Part shown: positions 7,932-16,850 of the stretch, piece by piece
Numbering within the stretch: position 1 is the first letter of the stretch
How the letters are laid out: each line of letters begins with the position of its first letter
The notes under the pieces: generated by a model
Told to the model about the DNA's origin: nothing
The model's database searches: none
What the model saw: the letters and a program-made list of their open reading frames with translations, nothing else
Position numbers and translations under genes: made by a program
NCBI GenBank assembly: GCA_023404675.1
Contig: JAEYAW010000036.1
Span: 115,180-179,179, forward strand
DNA from: Pseudomonadota bacterium
GTDB lineage: Bacteria; Pseudomonadota; Alphaproteobacteria; Rhizobiales; Xanthobacteraceae
Direction of reading: 5' to 3'
Length of the DNA: 64,000 nt

Positions 7932-9197
7932 ATGGCCGCCGGATCAATCGGCGCGGGGCAAATTGCGCAAGGGAGTGAGACGGATTTGACGCCGGAGGTC
8001 GAAAGCATCGTCATCGTTGGCGCGGGACAAGCCGGCGCGCGGGCCGCCGAGGCCTTGCGCAGTCATAGCTATCGCGGTGCGATCGTGATGTTGGGCGATG
8101 AGCCGCACCTTCCATATGAGCGTCCGCAGCTCTCCAAGGCTATCCTGCAGTCAGCCGACGCCCGGATCGCCTATATCAAGGACGCGGCGGACTGGAGTGG
8201 GGCGCTAGGTGTCAACATCATCACGGGCGCTCGCGTTGTGCATTGCGATGCGGATCGGCGCGTCGTCGCGACTGAAGATGGACGCTCGTTCCGGTTCGAT
8301 CGGCTTCTCTTGGCGACGGGGACGCGGCCCCGTAAGCTGGATGTGCTCCGAAATGCGCCGCTTAATGTCCGCTATCTGCGCAATATTGAGGATGCACTGC
8401 AAGTTCGCCGCAGCATTGAGGAGCGGTCGCGAATTGTCATCGTTGGCGGTGGCGTCGTCGGTCTGGAGGCCGCATGCGCTGCGGCAAAGCAGGGATGCCG
8501 CGTCACCGTTGTGGAGAGCCAGAAGAAGCTGCTGGCGCGTGCCTTTCCGGATTTGATCAGCGATATTGTTATGGCGAGGCATCGCGATCATGGCGTCGAT
8601 TTCGTTCTCGGCGCGACGGTAACGGGCTGCACGCCGCGCGGGCTCGCTCTCGACAGCGGCGTCGAGGTCGAAGCCGACTTTGTTCTGGTGGGAATCGGTG
8701 TCGAGCCGGATGTGGCGCTCACCAGGCAACTCAAGATTTCGGATGGTGACGGAATCCGAGTCGACGGATATGGGCGAACGGACGCCCCCCATGTCTATTG
8801 TGCGGGAGATGTCGCGCTGCAGTGGAGCCGCTGTCACGAGCGCGCCGTTCGCGTCGAAACATGGGCCAATGCCCAGAATCAGGCCGCCGTGGTTGCGGCC
8901 AACATGATCGGGGTAACCCGTGATTATACCGATCCTCCCTGGTTCTGGACGGATCAGTACGACCTGAAGATTCAGGTCGTGGGCGACATGATGGATGCCG
9001 ATCACCTCGTTCGAGGAAATCCGGCAGATGGCGGATTTTCGATCGTCGCCCTGCGCGGAGCTGATGTCGTGGGCGCTCTGTCCGTCAATGCCGCAAAGGA
9101 CATGGCGATGCTTCGCCGCATTGTCGCCGCCGGACGGCAGCCGGCGCGCGCTGATCTCGAGTCGCCGGCCTTTGACCTGCGGTCAGCGCTGAAATGA
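7932..9197 (+). CDS. Ferredoxin reductase component of Rieske dioxygenase
   Basis: This FAD- and NADH-dependent flavoprotein passes electrons to the ferredoxin of a ring-hydroxylating dioxygenase. Two Rossmann motifs are visible: VIVGAGQAGARAAEAL at ~residues 27-42 for FAD and VIVGGGVVGLEAACAAA at ~172-188 for NADH. The second FAD motif is VYCAGDVAL at ~285. The C-terminal ~90 residues fit the reductase_C domain. The length of 421 is slightly longer than the usual ~400 because of the N-terminal tail. The ATG at 7932 has no clear ribosome site, and a TTG near 7986, downstream of GGGAGTGAG, may be the true start. The alpha subunit gene follows after 27 bases. Confidence 0.9.
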   Translation: MAAGSIGAGQIAQGSETDLTPEVESIVIVGAGQAGARAAEALRSHSYRGAIVMLGDEPHLPYERPQLSKAILQSADARIAYIKDAADWSGALGVNIITGARVVHCDADRRVVATEDGRSFRFDRLLLATGTRPRKLDVLRNAPLNVRYLRNIEDALQVRRSIEERSRIVIVGGGVVGLEAACAAAKQGCRVTVVESQKKLLARAFPDLISDIVMARHRDHGVDFVLGATVTGCTPRGLALDSGVEVEADFVLVGIGVEPDVALTRQLKISDGDGIRVDGYGRTDAPHVYCAGDVALQWSRCHERAVRVETWANAQNQAAVVAANMIGVTRDYTDPPWFWTDQYDLKIQVVGDMMDADHLVRGNPADGGFSIVALRGADVVGALSVNAAKDMAMLRRIVAAGRQPARADLESPAFDLRSALK

Positions 9198-9224
9198 ACA
9201 GAAAATCGAGAGGGAGGAACAGCA

Positions 9225-10496
9225 ATGAACGCCTTCGAGCGAATGAACACCGCGCTCATGGTCGACGAGTCGCGTCAGATCTTCAGGGTATCGCGTCAGA
9301 CATTCGTTGATCCTGAAATTCTGGAGGCCGAACGCGCGCGGATCTTCGATAAGTGCTGGCTCTATCTTGGCCATGGATCGGAGCTGTCAAAGCCCGGCGA
9401 TTTCGTCACGCGGCAAGTCGGCGGCCGAAGTATTTTATTCGCACGTGATGCGAAGGGCGTGCTGCGCGCCATGTTCAACACCTGCCCGCATCGCGGCGCG
9501 CAGGTTTGCCGCGAGAAGAACGGCAGTGCGAAGTCATTTCAGTGCTTCTATCACGGGTGGGTTTTCGCGCTCGACGGTACGCTTCGGAGCCAGCCCGGGG
9601 AGGACTCCTACGCGGCGGATTTCAAGGCGCGGAGCACCTCGAACATGCAGCAGGTGCCGCGGTTCGAGAGCTATCGCGATTTCAATTTCGTCTGCTTCGA
9701 CAAGAATGCGCAGAGCCTGTCCGAGTATCTCGGGCCGGTGAAGGAGTATCTGGACGTCATCGCCGACCAGTCCGAAGAGAGCATGGTGATCGTGGGCGGC
9801 ACGCAGGAATATTCCATGCGCGCCAACTGGAAACTTCTCACCGAAAACTCGATCGATGGCTATCACGCGACCACAACGCACGCGACCTATTTCGACTACC
9901 TGAAGGCCACAAACGGCGGGCTTGCGCCGGTGCCGCTGGTCGGCGAGGCGCGCGATCTCGGCAATGGCCATGCGGTGCTCGAATACAAGGCGCCATGGGG
10001 ACGTCCGGTCGCCCAATGGATCCCGATGTGGGGCGACGACGGCAAGCGCGAGATCGACCGGCTCTATCAGGGGCTGGTGAAGCGGTATGGCGAGAAGCGC
10101 GCCGAGCGCATTGCGCACTTCAACCGGAATTTGTTCGTCTTTCCCAATCTCGTCGTGAACGACATCATGGCGGTGACAATCCGCACCTACTATCCGCACG
10201 CGCCGGACTTCATGACGATCAGCGCTTGGGCGCTTGCGCCCAGGGAGGAAACCGACTGGGCGCGGAAATATCGGCTTTACAACTTCCTTGAATTTCTCGG
10301 ACCCGGCGGCTTTGCGACGCCGGACGATGTCGAGGCGCTGGAGCAATGCCAGCGCGGTTTCAGGAACTCCACCGAAGTGCAGTGGAACGACATCTCGAAG
10401 GGCATGGGCAAGGATGTTCCCGCTTATGACGACGAGCTGCAGATGAGGGCCTTCTGGTCCAACTGGAACAAGCATGTGTTCCAGGCGTCGATCTGA
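9225..10496 (+). CDS. Rieske ring-hydroxylating dioxygenase, alpha subunit
   Basis: This is the catalytic subunit that adds O2 across an aromatic ring or hydroxylates it. The Rieske cluster ligands are C87 and H89 (CPHRGAQVC) and C107 and H110 (CFYHGW). The mononuclear iron site is in NSIDGYHATTTHATYF, with D211 as the bridging Asp and H214/H219 as ligands; the third ligand is probably an Asp in TPDDVEALEQ near the C terminus. The ATG at 9225 has GGGAGGAA upstream. The gene is followed at once by the beta subunit gene, so an alpha-n-beta-n oxygenase is expected. The substrate cannot be deduced from these motifs. Confidence 0.93.
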   Translation: MNAFERMNTALMVDESRQIFRVSRQTFVDPEILEAERARIFDKCWLYLGHGSELSKPGDFVTRQVGGRSILFARDAKGVLRAMFNTCPHRGAQVCREKNGSAKSFQCFYHGWVFALDGTLRSQPGEDSYAADFKARSTSNMQQVPRFESYRDFNFVCFDKNAQSLSEYLGPVKEYLDVIADQSEESMVIVGGTQEYSMRANWKLLTENSIDGYHATTTHATYFDYLKATNGGLAPVPLVGEARDLGNGHAVLEYKAPWGRPVAQWIPMWGDDGKREIDRLYQGLVKRYGEKRAERIAHFNRNLFVFPNLVVNDIMAVTIRTYYPHAPDFMTISAWALAPREETDWARKYRLYNFLEFLGPGGFATPDDVEALEQCQRGFRNSTEVQWNDISKGMGKDVPAYDDELQMRAFWSNWNKHVFQASI

Positions 10497-10508
10497 AGGA
10501 CAGTGCAG

Positions 10509-10994
10509 ATGCAGAATATCTCCCGGTCCGACGTCGAGGATTTTCTTTTCAACGAGGCGGAGTTGCTTGATGACTGGCGGTTGCCGGAATGGCTCGAACT
10601 CTTCACGGAGGATGCGATCTACTACGTGCCTTCGACCGACGTCGCGGCCGATGCAACGCCGGATAAGAACCTGTTCTATGTCGCGGATGATCGGTTCCGG
10701 CTCAGCGAACGGGTCAAGCGCCTGATGAAACGTACGGCCCATGCAGAATTTCCTCATTCCCGCACGCGGCATCTGGTCAGCAATGTCCGGATCCGTAATC
10801 GCGGCAGCGATGACATGGAGGTCGCTTCGTCATTCATCACGTACCGTACCAAGGACGGCGTGACCGACACCTACTTTGGCAGCAACCGCTATCGGCTGGT
10901 GGCCAATGACTGCGTTCTCCGGATCAAGGAGAAGCGCTGCTTGCTTGACAGCGACGGGCTCCGCTCTCAAGGGCGTGTCAGTATCATTCTCTGA
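10509..10994 (+). CDS. Ring-hydroxylating dioxygenase, beta subunit
   Basis: The small structural subunit has an NTF2/SnoaL-like fold of about 161 residues. The typical opening (VEDFLFNEAELLDDW) and the EDAIYYVPSTD region match the family, as does the PHSRTRHLVSNVRI stretch. It stabilises the alpha trimer and has no catalytic residues. I chose ATG 10509, which lies about 7 bases after AAGGA; an in-frame GTG at 10503 would add two residues. It sits 12 bases after the alpha gene. Confidence 0.9.
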   Translation: MQNISRSDVEDFLFNEAELLDDWRLPEWLELFTEDAIYYVPSTDVAADATPDKNLFYVADDRFRLSERVKRLMKRTAHAEFPHSRTRHLVSNVRIRNRGSDDMEVASSFITYRTKDGVTDTYFGSNRYRLVANDCVLRIKEKRCLLDSDGLRSQGRVSIIL

Positions 10995-11004
10995 AGAGCG
11001 CGTG

Positions 11005-11769
11005 ATGAAAGACAAGAAGCTTCAGGACAATGTTGCGGTCGTCACCGGAGCGGCGAATGGGATTGGTTTGGCCATCGCGGAGCGCCTCGCGAAGGATGGA
11101 GCGAAACTCGTACTTGCCGATCTCGATGCTGGCGGATTGAAGCGGACGTCCGATCACCTTGCGGCAGAGTATGGCACGGAAACGGTCAGCCACGCCGGTG
11201 ATCTTTCAGATCAGGACGTGGCGAAGAAAACCATCGATCTTGCCGCGGCCGCGTTCGGACGTCTCGACATACTTGTGAATAACGCCGGCGGCGGCATCAT
11301 CAAGGCATTTGCAGATCATTCTCCGGAGACGCTGAAGGCGACCATCGATCGCAACCTCTGGACCGTGCTGTGGTGCTCATGGTTCGCCATTCCCAAAATG
11401 CGCGCCCAGCGCTACGGGCGCATCGTCAACCTTGGGGCGGATTCCGTGCGCAATGGATTGTGGGATCACGCCGCCTACAACGCCGCGAAGGGCGGCGTGC
11501 ATGGATTGACGACGGGCATGGCCCGCGAGTTCGCGCTGGACGGCATCACGGTGAATACCGTTGCGCCCTGCGCAGTGAACACCCCGCAAATGGTCGCCAT
11601 CACACAGAAGGATCCAGCTCTCGCCGCCAAGTTCGTGAGCGTCATCCCCATGGGCCGTCCGGCCGAAATGGAGGAGGTGGCCTCGATGGTTTCCTATCTT
11701 GCTTCCGCCGAGGCATCGTTCGTGACTGGGCAGGTCATCAGCGTGAACGGCGGCAGCACCATGCTCTAG
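11005..11769 (+). CDS. SDR-family dehydrogenase (likely dihydrodiol dehydrogenase)
   Basis: This classical short-chain dehydrogenase of 254 residues has the nucleotide-binding motif TGAANGIG at ~residues 14-21, NNAGGG near 92, and the active-site pair in AAYNAAKGG (YxxxK). Its position between the oxygenase beta subunit and ferredoxin genes suggests that it oxidises the cis-dihydrodiol formed by the dioxygenase to a catechol. This role is inferred from context. An upstream in-frame extension overlaps the beta-subunit gene and is not needed. The start ATG 11005 sits 10 bases after the beta-subunit stop. Confidence 0.88.
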   Translation: MKDKKLQDNVAVVTGAANGIGLAIAERLAKDGAKLVLADLDAGGLKRTSDHLAAEYGTETVSHAGDLSDQDVAKKTIDLAAAAFGRLDILVNNAGGGIIKAFADHSPETLKATIDRNLWTVLWCSWFAIPKMRAQRYGRIVNLGADSVRNGLWDHAAYNAAKGGVHGLTTGMAREFALDGITVNTVAPCAVNTPQMVAITQKDPALAAKFVSVIPMGRPAEMEEVASMVSYLASAEASFVTGQVISVNGGSTML

Positions 11770-11777
11770 GCCTTGTC

Positions 11778-12092
11778 ATGACTGAAACCGTTGTTCTTTG
11801 CGCTGCCGCCGACGTGATGGAGGGGGAGATCAAGAAGGCTCCGCTGCCCGATGGAACGCATGTCGCGCTGTATCGTGTGGAGGGAGCGATCTACGCGACC
11901 GCCGACAAATGCACGCACGGCGAGGTCTCGTTGTCCGAGGAAGGCATCATCACCGGCAGGACGGTGGAGTGCACATTCCATTTCGGCACGTTCGATGTGA
12001 CGACAGGGGAGCCGACAGGGATGCCTTGCGAAATTGCGCTGAAGACCTATCCCGTCACGATTGTTGACGGAAACGTTCAGATCGAGGTTTGA
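11778..12092 (+). CDS. Rieske-type ferredoxin component
   Basis: The 104-residue electron carrier has 2Fe-2S ligands C45 and H47 (KCTHGE) and C65 and H68 (ECTFHFG), the spacing of BphF/BedB-like ferredoxins. It carries electrons from the reductase encoded at 7932 to the oxygenase encoded at 9225, completing a three-component system. The start ATG 11778 lies 8 bases after the SDR stop, with a weak ribosome site. The following regulator gene begins one base after its stop. Confidence 0.92.
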   Translation: MTETVVLCAAADVMEGEIKKAPLPDGTHVALYRVEGAIYATADKCTHGEVSLSEEGIITGRTVECTFHFGTFDVTTGEPTGMPCEIALKTYPVTIVDGNVQIEV

Positions 12093-12093
12093 C

Positions 12094-12774
12094 ATGACGA
12101 GCCGCGCCCGCCGGAGTCCCGCCCCGAAACAGGCACGCCGACCCCTCGCCGCGCCGCGCCGGCGCACGCAGGCCGAGCGCACCGAGGCCACGCGCACCCG
12201 GATCCTGAAGGCCGCAGCGGACCTGATCCGGCGCCGCGGCTACGCGCGGTTCCGGACGGCGGACGTCGCCGCGGAGGCGGGCCTCTCCCGCGGAGCCCAG
12301 CTACATCATTTTCCTACCAAGGACGCGCTTGTCGTCGCGACACTGGAATACGTGTTCGAGCAGGCGCAGATTCTCTCCCGCAAACGTGCTGCCGCCGTCG
12401 CGCGGCCGCGCGATCTGATTGAGGGCGTGATCGAGGATGCTCGCGAGTTTTTCTTCAGCGAGCATTTCATGGTGGCGATCGACATCGTTCTATCCACTTC
12501 GACCGATCAGGCCGTCAGAAAGCAGATCCTCGATATCTCGCGAAAGGCTCGGCGGCCGGTGGAGACCGCATGGGCCGAAGCGCTGGCGGCGAGCGGCGTC
12601 CCCTCGAAACTCGCCGCGGAGATCGTCGCGCTGACCCTCAGTCTCGTTCGCGGAATGGCGCTTCGTACGCTCTGGGACAATGATCCGGACTGGTTCGACG
12701 AGCTGTTCGCGGTATGGCGGCGGATGATCAGGGTGTTCCTGGCGTCCGAACTTCCCAGGGCGCGAACACGATGA
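12094..12774 (+). CDS. TetR-family repressor
   Basis: The 226-residue protein has an Arg/Pro-rich basic tail (residues 1-27), then the TetR DNA-binding domain: TRILKAAADLIRRRGY at ~35-50 and DVAAEAGLSRGAQLHHFPTK at ~57-76. The C-terminal ligand-binding part carries no recognised subfamily signature. It is embedded in the dioxygenase operon and overlaps the next gene by ATGA, so it is co-transcribed and probably controls the operon in response to substrate or product. Short palindromes at 7921 and 5753 are possible but unproved targets. Confidence 0.85.
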   Translation: MTSRARRSPAPKQARRPLAAPRRRTQAERTEATRTRILKAAADLIRRRGYARFRTADVAAEAGLSRGAQLHHFPTKDALVVATLEYVFEQAQILSRKRAAAVARPRDLIEGVIEDAREFFFSEHFMVAIDIVLSTSTDQAVRKQILDISRKARRPVETAWAEALAASGVPSKLAAEIVALTLSLVRGMALRTLWDNDPDWFDELFAVWRRMIRVFLASELPRARTR

Positions 12775-13670
12775 AGAACGGCTATGTAGCACCCCTCATC
12801 ACGTCGATCTGCTATGTCCGACTTGCGGTCGGAGAGCCGAACGCCTACGCGCGTTTTGTTTCCGACATCTTCGGATTGCAGCGCGTGAGTGAGGAAGGAG
12901 AACAGATTTCCTTCCGGTCCGATGACCGGTTCCGCACGGTCAGCCTTGGGCGCGACGTGGCAGGGAACGGCAGCATCGGTGTCGAGGTCTGGGACGACGA
13001 GGCACTGGACCAGATCGAAAGGCGTCTCGTCGATCTTGGATTTGCGGCGAGGAGGGCCTCGCCGGAAGAATGCCGCCTTCGCTACGTTCAGTCAGCGGTC
13101 CTCGCGGAGGACGCTTCGGGCAACCGTATTGACCTTGTCGTGCGGCCGATGCGCAGCGCGCGCCGCTATTTCCCTCCGCGCGACGCGGGAATCACGCGGT
13201 TCCATGGTGTCGGTCTGCGCTCGGCCAGTGCAGCGCGCGATCTCGCTTTCTGGAAGGCGCTCGGCGCGCAGGTCAGCGACTGGGTGGGCGACATTGCCTA
13301 TCTGCGGATCGACGGCCTGCACCATCGGGTCGCACTCTACCCTTCGAAACGCAACGGCCTGCTGTATGCGGCGTTCGAGGTCGAGGCGCTCGATCAGATC
13401 ATGCAGAACAGTTATTTCATGCAGGAAAACCAGGTCAAGATCGTCCAGGGGCCCGGCCGCGAGTCGGCTTCGCAGCAAATCTTCCTGCATGTGGAAGGGC
13501 CGGATGGCGTTATCTTTTCCTATGTGCACGGAATGACTGACCTGGGCGCCGCGCCGCGGCTGGCTCGCCAGTACACGCTGTCGGCCGCTTCACTCTGCAA
13601 TTGGGGCAGCCAATGCCATGATGTGCCCGAACTCGGCGTTCCTGGCGAAGGAGAAAGGACGATCGCATGA
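12771..13670 (+). CDS. VOC-family extradiol-dioxygenase-like protein lacking metal ligands
   Basis: This two-domain vicinal-oxygen-chelate protein (299 residues) is homologous to the next gene product and to type I extradiol dioxygenases. Aligned with its neighbour, all three metal positions differ: the first His is G146 (a His sits one place early, at 145), the second is Y199 and the Glu is S250 (GVIFSYVHG). The conserved acid-base HH pair (184-185) remains. It therefore probably does not bind Fe/Mn in the usual way and may be a partner subunit of the next protein, or have a different reaction. It starts by ATGA overlap with the TetR gene and ends by ATGA overlap with the next. Confidence 0.8.
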   Translation: MKNGYVAPLITSICYVRLAVGEPNAYARFVSDIFGLQRVSEEGEQISFRSDDRFRTVSLGRDVAGNGSIGVEVWDDEALDQIERRLVDLGFAARRASPEECRLRYVQSAVLAEDASGNRIDLVVRPMRSARRYFPPRDAGITRFHGVGLRSASAARDLAFWKALGAQVSDWVGDIAYLRIDGLHHRVALYPSKRNGLLYAAFEVEALDQIMQNSYFMQENQVKIVQGPGRESASQQIFLHVEGPDGVIFSYVHGMTDLGAAPRLARQYTLSAASLCNWGSQCHDVPELGVPGEGERTIA

Positions 13671-14527
13671 TTGAGCTAAAGGATGTGAGCTACGTGCGTT
13701 TGGGTTCGCCCGACCTGGAGGCGGCGGAAACCTTCGCGACGAGCTGTCTGGGGCTGCAGGTCGCCGAGCGCAGCCGCAAGACGCTCTATCTGCGCTCCGA
13801 TGCGCGTGCGCACACGCTGTGCTATTCCGAAGGTGATCCGCGCACGCAGACGGTCGGCTTCGAGGTGGTGGACGAGGCAAGCCTGCAGCAGGCGGCTTCG
13901 ACACTTGAGTCACTCGGCCATCCGGTTCATTCCGGCACCGCGCAGGAGGCCGAGCAGCGCAAGGTGAAGGCGTTCATCGGCTTCCGCGATCCCTCCGGCA
14001 ACCATATCGAACTGGTGGTGCGCCCGGAGCGCAGCGGGCGGCGCTATTTCGCGACGCGCGATGCGGGCATCACCGGCTTCAGCCATATCGGGCTGAACTC
14101 CACGGATCCGGCGCGCGACGAGCGGTTCTGGACCCAGGTGTGCAATGCTCGTGTCAGCGACCGGATCGGCGACATTCCGCTGATGCGCGTCAATGCCATC
14201 CATCACACGATTGCGCTGGTGCGTGCGCCGCAGCCGGGCATTCAGCACATCAACCATCAGGTCGAAAGCAACGACGACGTTCTGCGCTCTTACTATTTTC
14301 TCAGCGAACGGCGCGTTCCCATTGTCTTCGGGCCCGGACGGCATCCGACATCGGGCGCGCGTTTTCTCTATTTCACCGGCCCTGACGGCATGATCTTCGA
14401 ATATTCCGTTGGCGTCGATGAAATCGAGGACGAGATCGCTCATCGCCCACGCCAGTTCGGTTTCGAGCCGACCAGTTTCTGCATGTGGGGGGCGAAGCCT
14501 GCGGGAATGACGCTGCCAAACAGCTAG
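13667..14527 (+). CDS. Type I extradiol dioxygenase-like VOC protein
   Basis: The 286-residue protein has two VOC modules. The C-terminal module has the complete 2-His-1-carboxylate set expected of extradiol ring-cleavage enzymes: H140 (FSHIGL), H194 (GIQHINH) and E245 (MIFEYSVG), plus acid-base histidines at 179-180. It probably cleaves a catechol-type intermediate made by the upstream dioxygenase and dehydrogenase. It is co-translated with the metal-site-deficient paralogue before it (ATGA overlap), which suggests a heteromeric enzyme. Family and fold are clear; the substrate is inferred only from context. Confidence 0.85.
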   Translation: MIELKDVSYVRLGSPDLEAAETFATSCLGLQVAERSRKTLYLRSDARAHTLCYSEGDPRTQTVGFEVVDEASLQQAASTLESLGHPVHSGTAQEAEQRKVKAFIGFRDPSGNHIELVVRPERSGRRYFATRDAGITGFSHIGLNSTDPARDERFWTQVCNARVSDRIGDIPLMRVNAIHHTIALVRAPQPGIQHINHQVESNDDVLRSYYFLSERRVPIVFGPGRHPTSGARFLYFTGPDGMIFEYSVGVDEIEDEIAHRPRQFGFEPTSFCMWGAKPAGMTLPNS

Positions 14528-14582
14528 GCGGCCGCAAGGGATAGCCGTCCGAAGCGGCGGCGATCAAAACCAGAGAGGAAAC

Positions 14583-15362
14583 ATGGATCTCGGACTGAAG
14601 GGCCGAAAGGCCATCGTATGCGCAGCCAGCCAGGGGCTCGGCAAGGCCAGCGCGCTGGCGCTGGCGCGCGAAGACGTCGATGTGCTCATTGCGGCGCGCC
14701 GCAAGGAGGTGCTGGAAAGCGCGGCCGATGATATCGAAAAGGCCTCCGGGCGGCGGCCGACGACGGTCGTGGCGGACGTCACCACCGGCGAAGGCCGCGA
14801 TGCGGTGCTCGCGGCCTGTCCCGACCCGGACATTCTCATCACCAATGCCGGCGGTCCTCCGCCGGGCGACTTCAGGACGTTCGGGCGTGACGACTGGATC
14901 AAGGCGATCGACGGCAATATGCTGGCTCCGATCGCCCTGATGAAGGCGACGCTTGACGGGATGATCGCGCGGCGGTTCGGCCGCGTCATCAATATCACCT
15001 CGCATGCCGTGAAGGCGCCCATCGCGATGCTGGCGCTCTCGAATGGTGCGAGGACGGGCCTCACGGGTTTCGTCGCCGGGCTGGCGCGCTCGATTGCCGA
15101 GCATAACGTCACCATCAACAACCTCTTGCCTGGCACGTTCGACACCGACCGGCTGAAGTCCAATCTCGCCGCGCTGGCGAAGAACACCGCCCGCGACGTC
15201 GCGACCGTGACAGAACAGATTCGCAGCGAGAATCCCACCAAGCGGTTCGGCAATCCCGAGGAGTTCGGCGCGACCTGTGCGTTTTTGTGTTCGACCCACG
15301 CCGGCTACATCACCGGCCAGAATATCCTGGTCGACGGCGGCGCCTATCCGGGCACGTTTTAG
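14583..15362 (+). CDS. Atypical SDR oxidoreductase (no Tyr-x3-Lys)
   Basis: The 259-residue protein has an SDR fold with cofactor region VCAASQGLGKASALAL and NAGGPP near residue 92. Counting from the active-site Ser in NITSHAV, the usual Tyr and Lys places are Ser and Arg (LSNGARTGLTGF). The same change is seen in the paralogue at 21973-22722, so it is a subfamily trait. The C-terminal YITGQNILVDGG motif is normal. The ribosome site GAGAGGAAAC lies before ATG 14583. It may be a dehydrogenase with altered chemistry, or a hydratase/isomerase-like member. Confidence 0.85.
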   Translation: MDLGLKGRKAIVCAASQGLGKASALALAREDVDVLIAARRKEVLESAADDIEKASGRRPTTVVADVTTGEGRDAVLAACPDPDILITNAGGPPPGDFRTFGRDDWIKAIDGNMLAPIALMKATLDGMIARRFGRVINITSHAVKAPIAMLALSNGARTGLTGFVAGLARSIAEHNVTINNLLPGTFDTDRLKSNLAALAKNTARDVATVTEQIRSENPTKRFGNPEEFGATCAFLCSTHAGYITGQNILVDGGAYPGTF

Positions 15363-15552
15363 GGCTGGGGCACGTCAGTTGTCGCGGCAAGCGGGTTTCG
15401 GCCGTGGCCGCGATACCGGTCTCGTGCGGTTGAGGCGTTGTGCGATGACCAACGGCACAGCGTATCAGCGGCGGTGCGAACCTCATCTTCCGCGATGACG
15501 CTTTTCGGCCTGTCGAATATCGCTCACCAAAAATAGAATAGCGGGGAAGGCA

Positions 15553-16743
15553 ATGTCTGATGTTGTGATCGTGGGGGCGGGGCCCGTCGGCCTCATGACG
15601 GCCTTGGGTCTCGTGCGTGCAGGCGTGTCCGTGACACTGATCGAAGCCGAGGACAGGATTGTCTATACGCCACGCGCGATCTCCTATGCTTGGCCCATCT
15701 TTCCCGCGCTCGAGCGCTTCGGCGTGCTGGACGACATGATGGCGGCTGGTCACATCGTCGACGAGCGAACATGGCGGATCTTCAAGACCGGAGAGACCAT
15801 CATCTACAACCATGATGCGGTGCGTGAAATCACGGACCGGCCATACAGCCTCACGCTCGGACAGGACAGGCTGGCGCAGGTGGTGCTGAAACATCTTGAA
15901 CGATATCCCAATGTCCGGATCGACTGGGGCACGCGGTGCGTGTCGGTGTCCCAGTCGGAAGACTGCGTGACCGTTGCGGCCGAGCGTGGAGACGGCCCGA
16001 TCGATTATACGGCGAAATGGGTGGTCGCCGGCGATGGCGGGCGCAGTGTCGTGCGCAAGTCCGTGGGGCTGAAGCTCGAAGGATTCACCTGGCCTCAGCG
16101 GTTCATTGCAACCAATATCTACTTCGATTTCGCGAAGTATGGCTGGGATTCGGGCTATCTCATCGATCCGGTCTACGGAGCCGTGGTTTATCGAATCGAC
16201 GACGAGGGGCTTTGGCGATTTACCTTCGCCGAGGATGCGTCGTTGCCGGTGGAGACTGTCGCCGAGCGGATTCCGCAATTCATCGAAGCCGTGCTCCCCG
16301 GGGACAAGGACTACGAGCTGGTACTGTATTCCGCGTACAACATGCATCAGCGCTCGGCGACCAGCTATCGCTCCGGGCGCGTGCTTCTTGCCGGCGACGC
16401 GGCTCATCTCACAAACCCCACGAGCGGATTCGGTCTCATGGGAGGTCTCTACGATTCGTTCGTCCTGAGCGAAGCGCTGGCGGCAGTCGTCAACGGTGAT
16501 GCGCCGGATTCGATCCTCGATCAATATTCCGAGGACCGGCGGCGTGTCTTCGACGAGGTGACATCGCCGGTGTCGAGCGAGAGCCTGAGACTCGTGTTCC
16601 ACTCTTCCGACGAGGAACGCTTTGCTCGAGATCTTGCGCAACTGCGTGCCCGCAAGGAAGATAAGCTGGCGATGCGCCAGTTTCTGTCGGTTCCCGCGCG
16701 ACTGGAAACACCCTCGCTAGTCACCGGACGAGTTCTTGCATAG
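15553..16743 (+). CDS. FAD-dependent aromatic monooxygenase
   Basis: This 396-residue flavoprotein hydroxylase is of the p-hydroxybenzoate/MhpA class. The FAD Rossmann motif is VIVGAGPVGLMTALGL at residues 4-19, the second (DG) motif is VVAGDGGRSVVRKSVGL at ~158, and the GD motif is LLAGDAAHLTNPTSGFG at ~278. It uses NAD(P)H and O2 to hydroxylate a phenolic ring, or to remove a substituent from it. The good ribosome site GGGGAAGG lies before ATG 15553. A 190-base gap separates it from the SDR gene before it, so it may have its own promoter. The next gene converges. Confidence 0.88.
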   Translation: MSDVVIVGAGPVGLMTALGLVRAGVSVTLIEAEDRIVYTPRAISYAWPIFPALERFGVLDDMMAAGHIVDERTWRIFKTGETIIYNHDAVREITDRPYSLTLGQDRLAQVVLKHLERYPNVRIDWGTRCVSVSQSEDCVTVAAERGDGPIDYTAKWVVAGDGGRSVVRKSVGLKLEGFTWPQRFIATNIYFDFAKYGWDSGYLIDPVYGAVVYRIDDEGLWRFTFAEDASLPVETVAERIPQFIEAVLPGDKDYELVLYSAYNMHQRSATSYRSGRVLLAGDAAHLTNPTSGFGLMGGLYDSFVLSEALAAVVNGDAPDSILDQYSEDRRRVFDEVTSPVSSESLRLVFHSSDEERFARDLAQLRARKEDKLAMRQFLSVPARLETPSLVTGRVLA

Positions 16744-16850
16744 GTGAGGGTACCTGATGCCGGGTACTTCGAGTCGGCAATATTCGCTGAAAGAAGCAGG
16801 GCGGGCAGGGACGCTTCCGCCCTGACCGCGCTCTGAATCAATCTTTCGGA

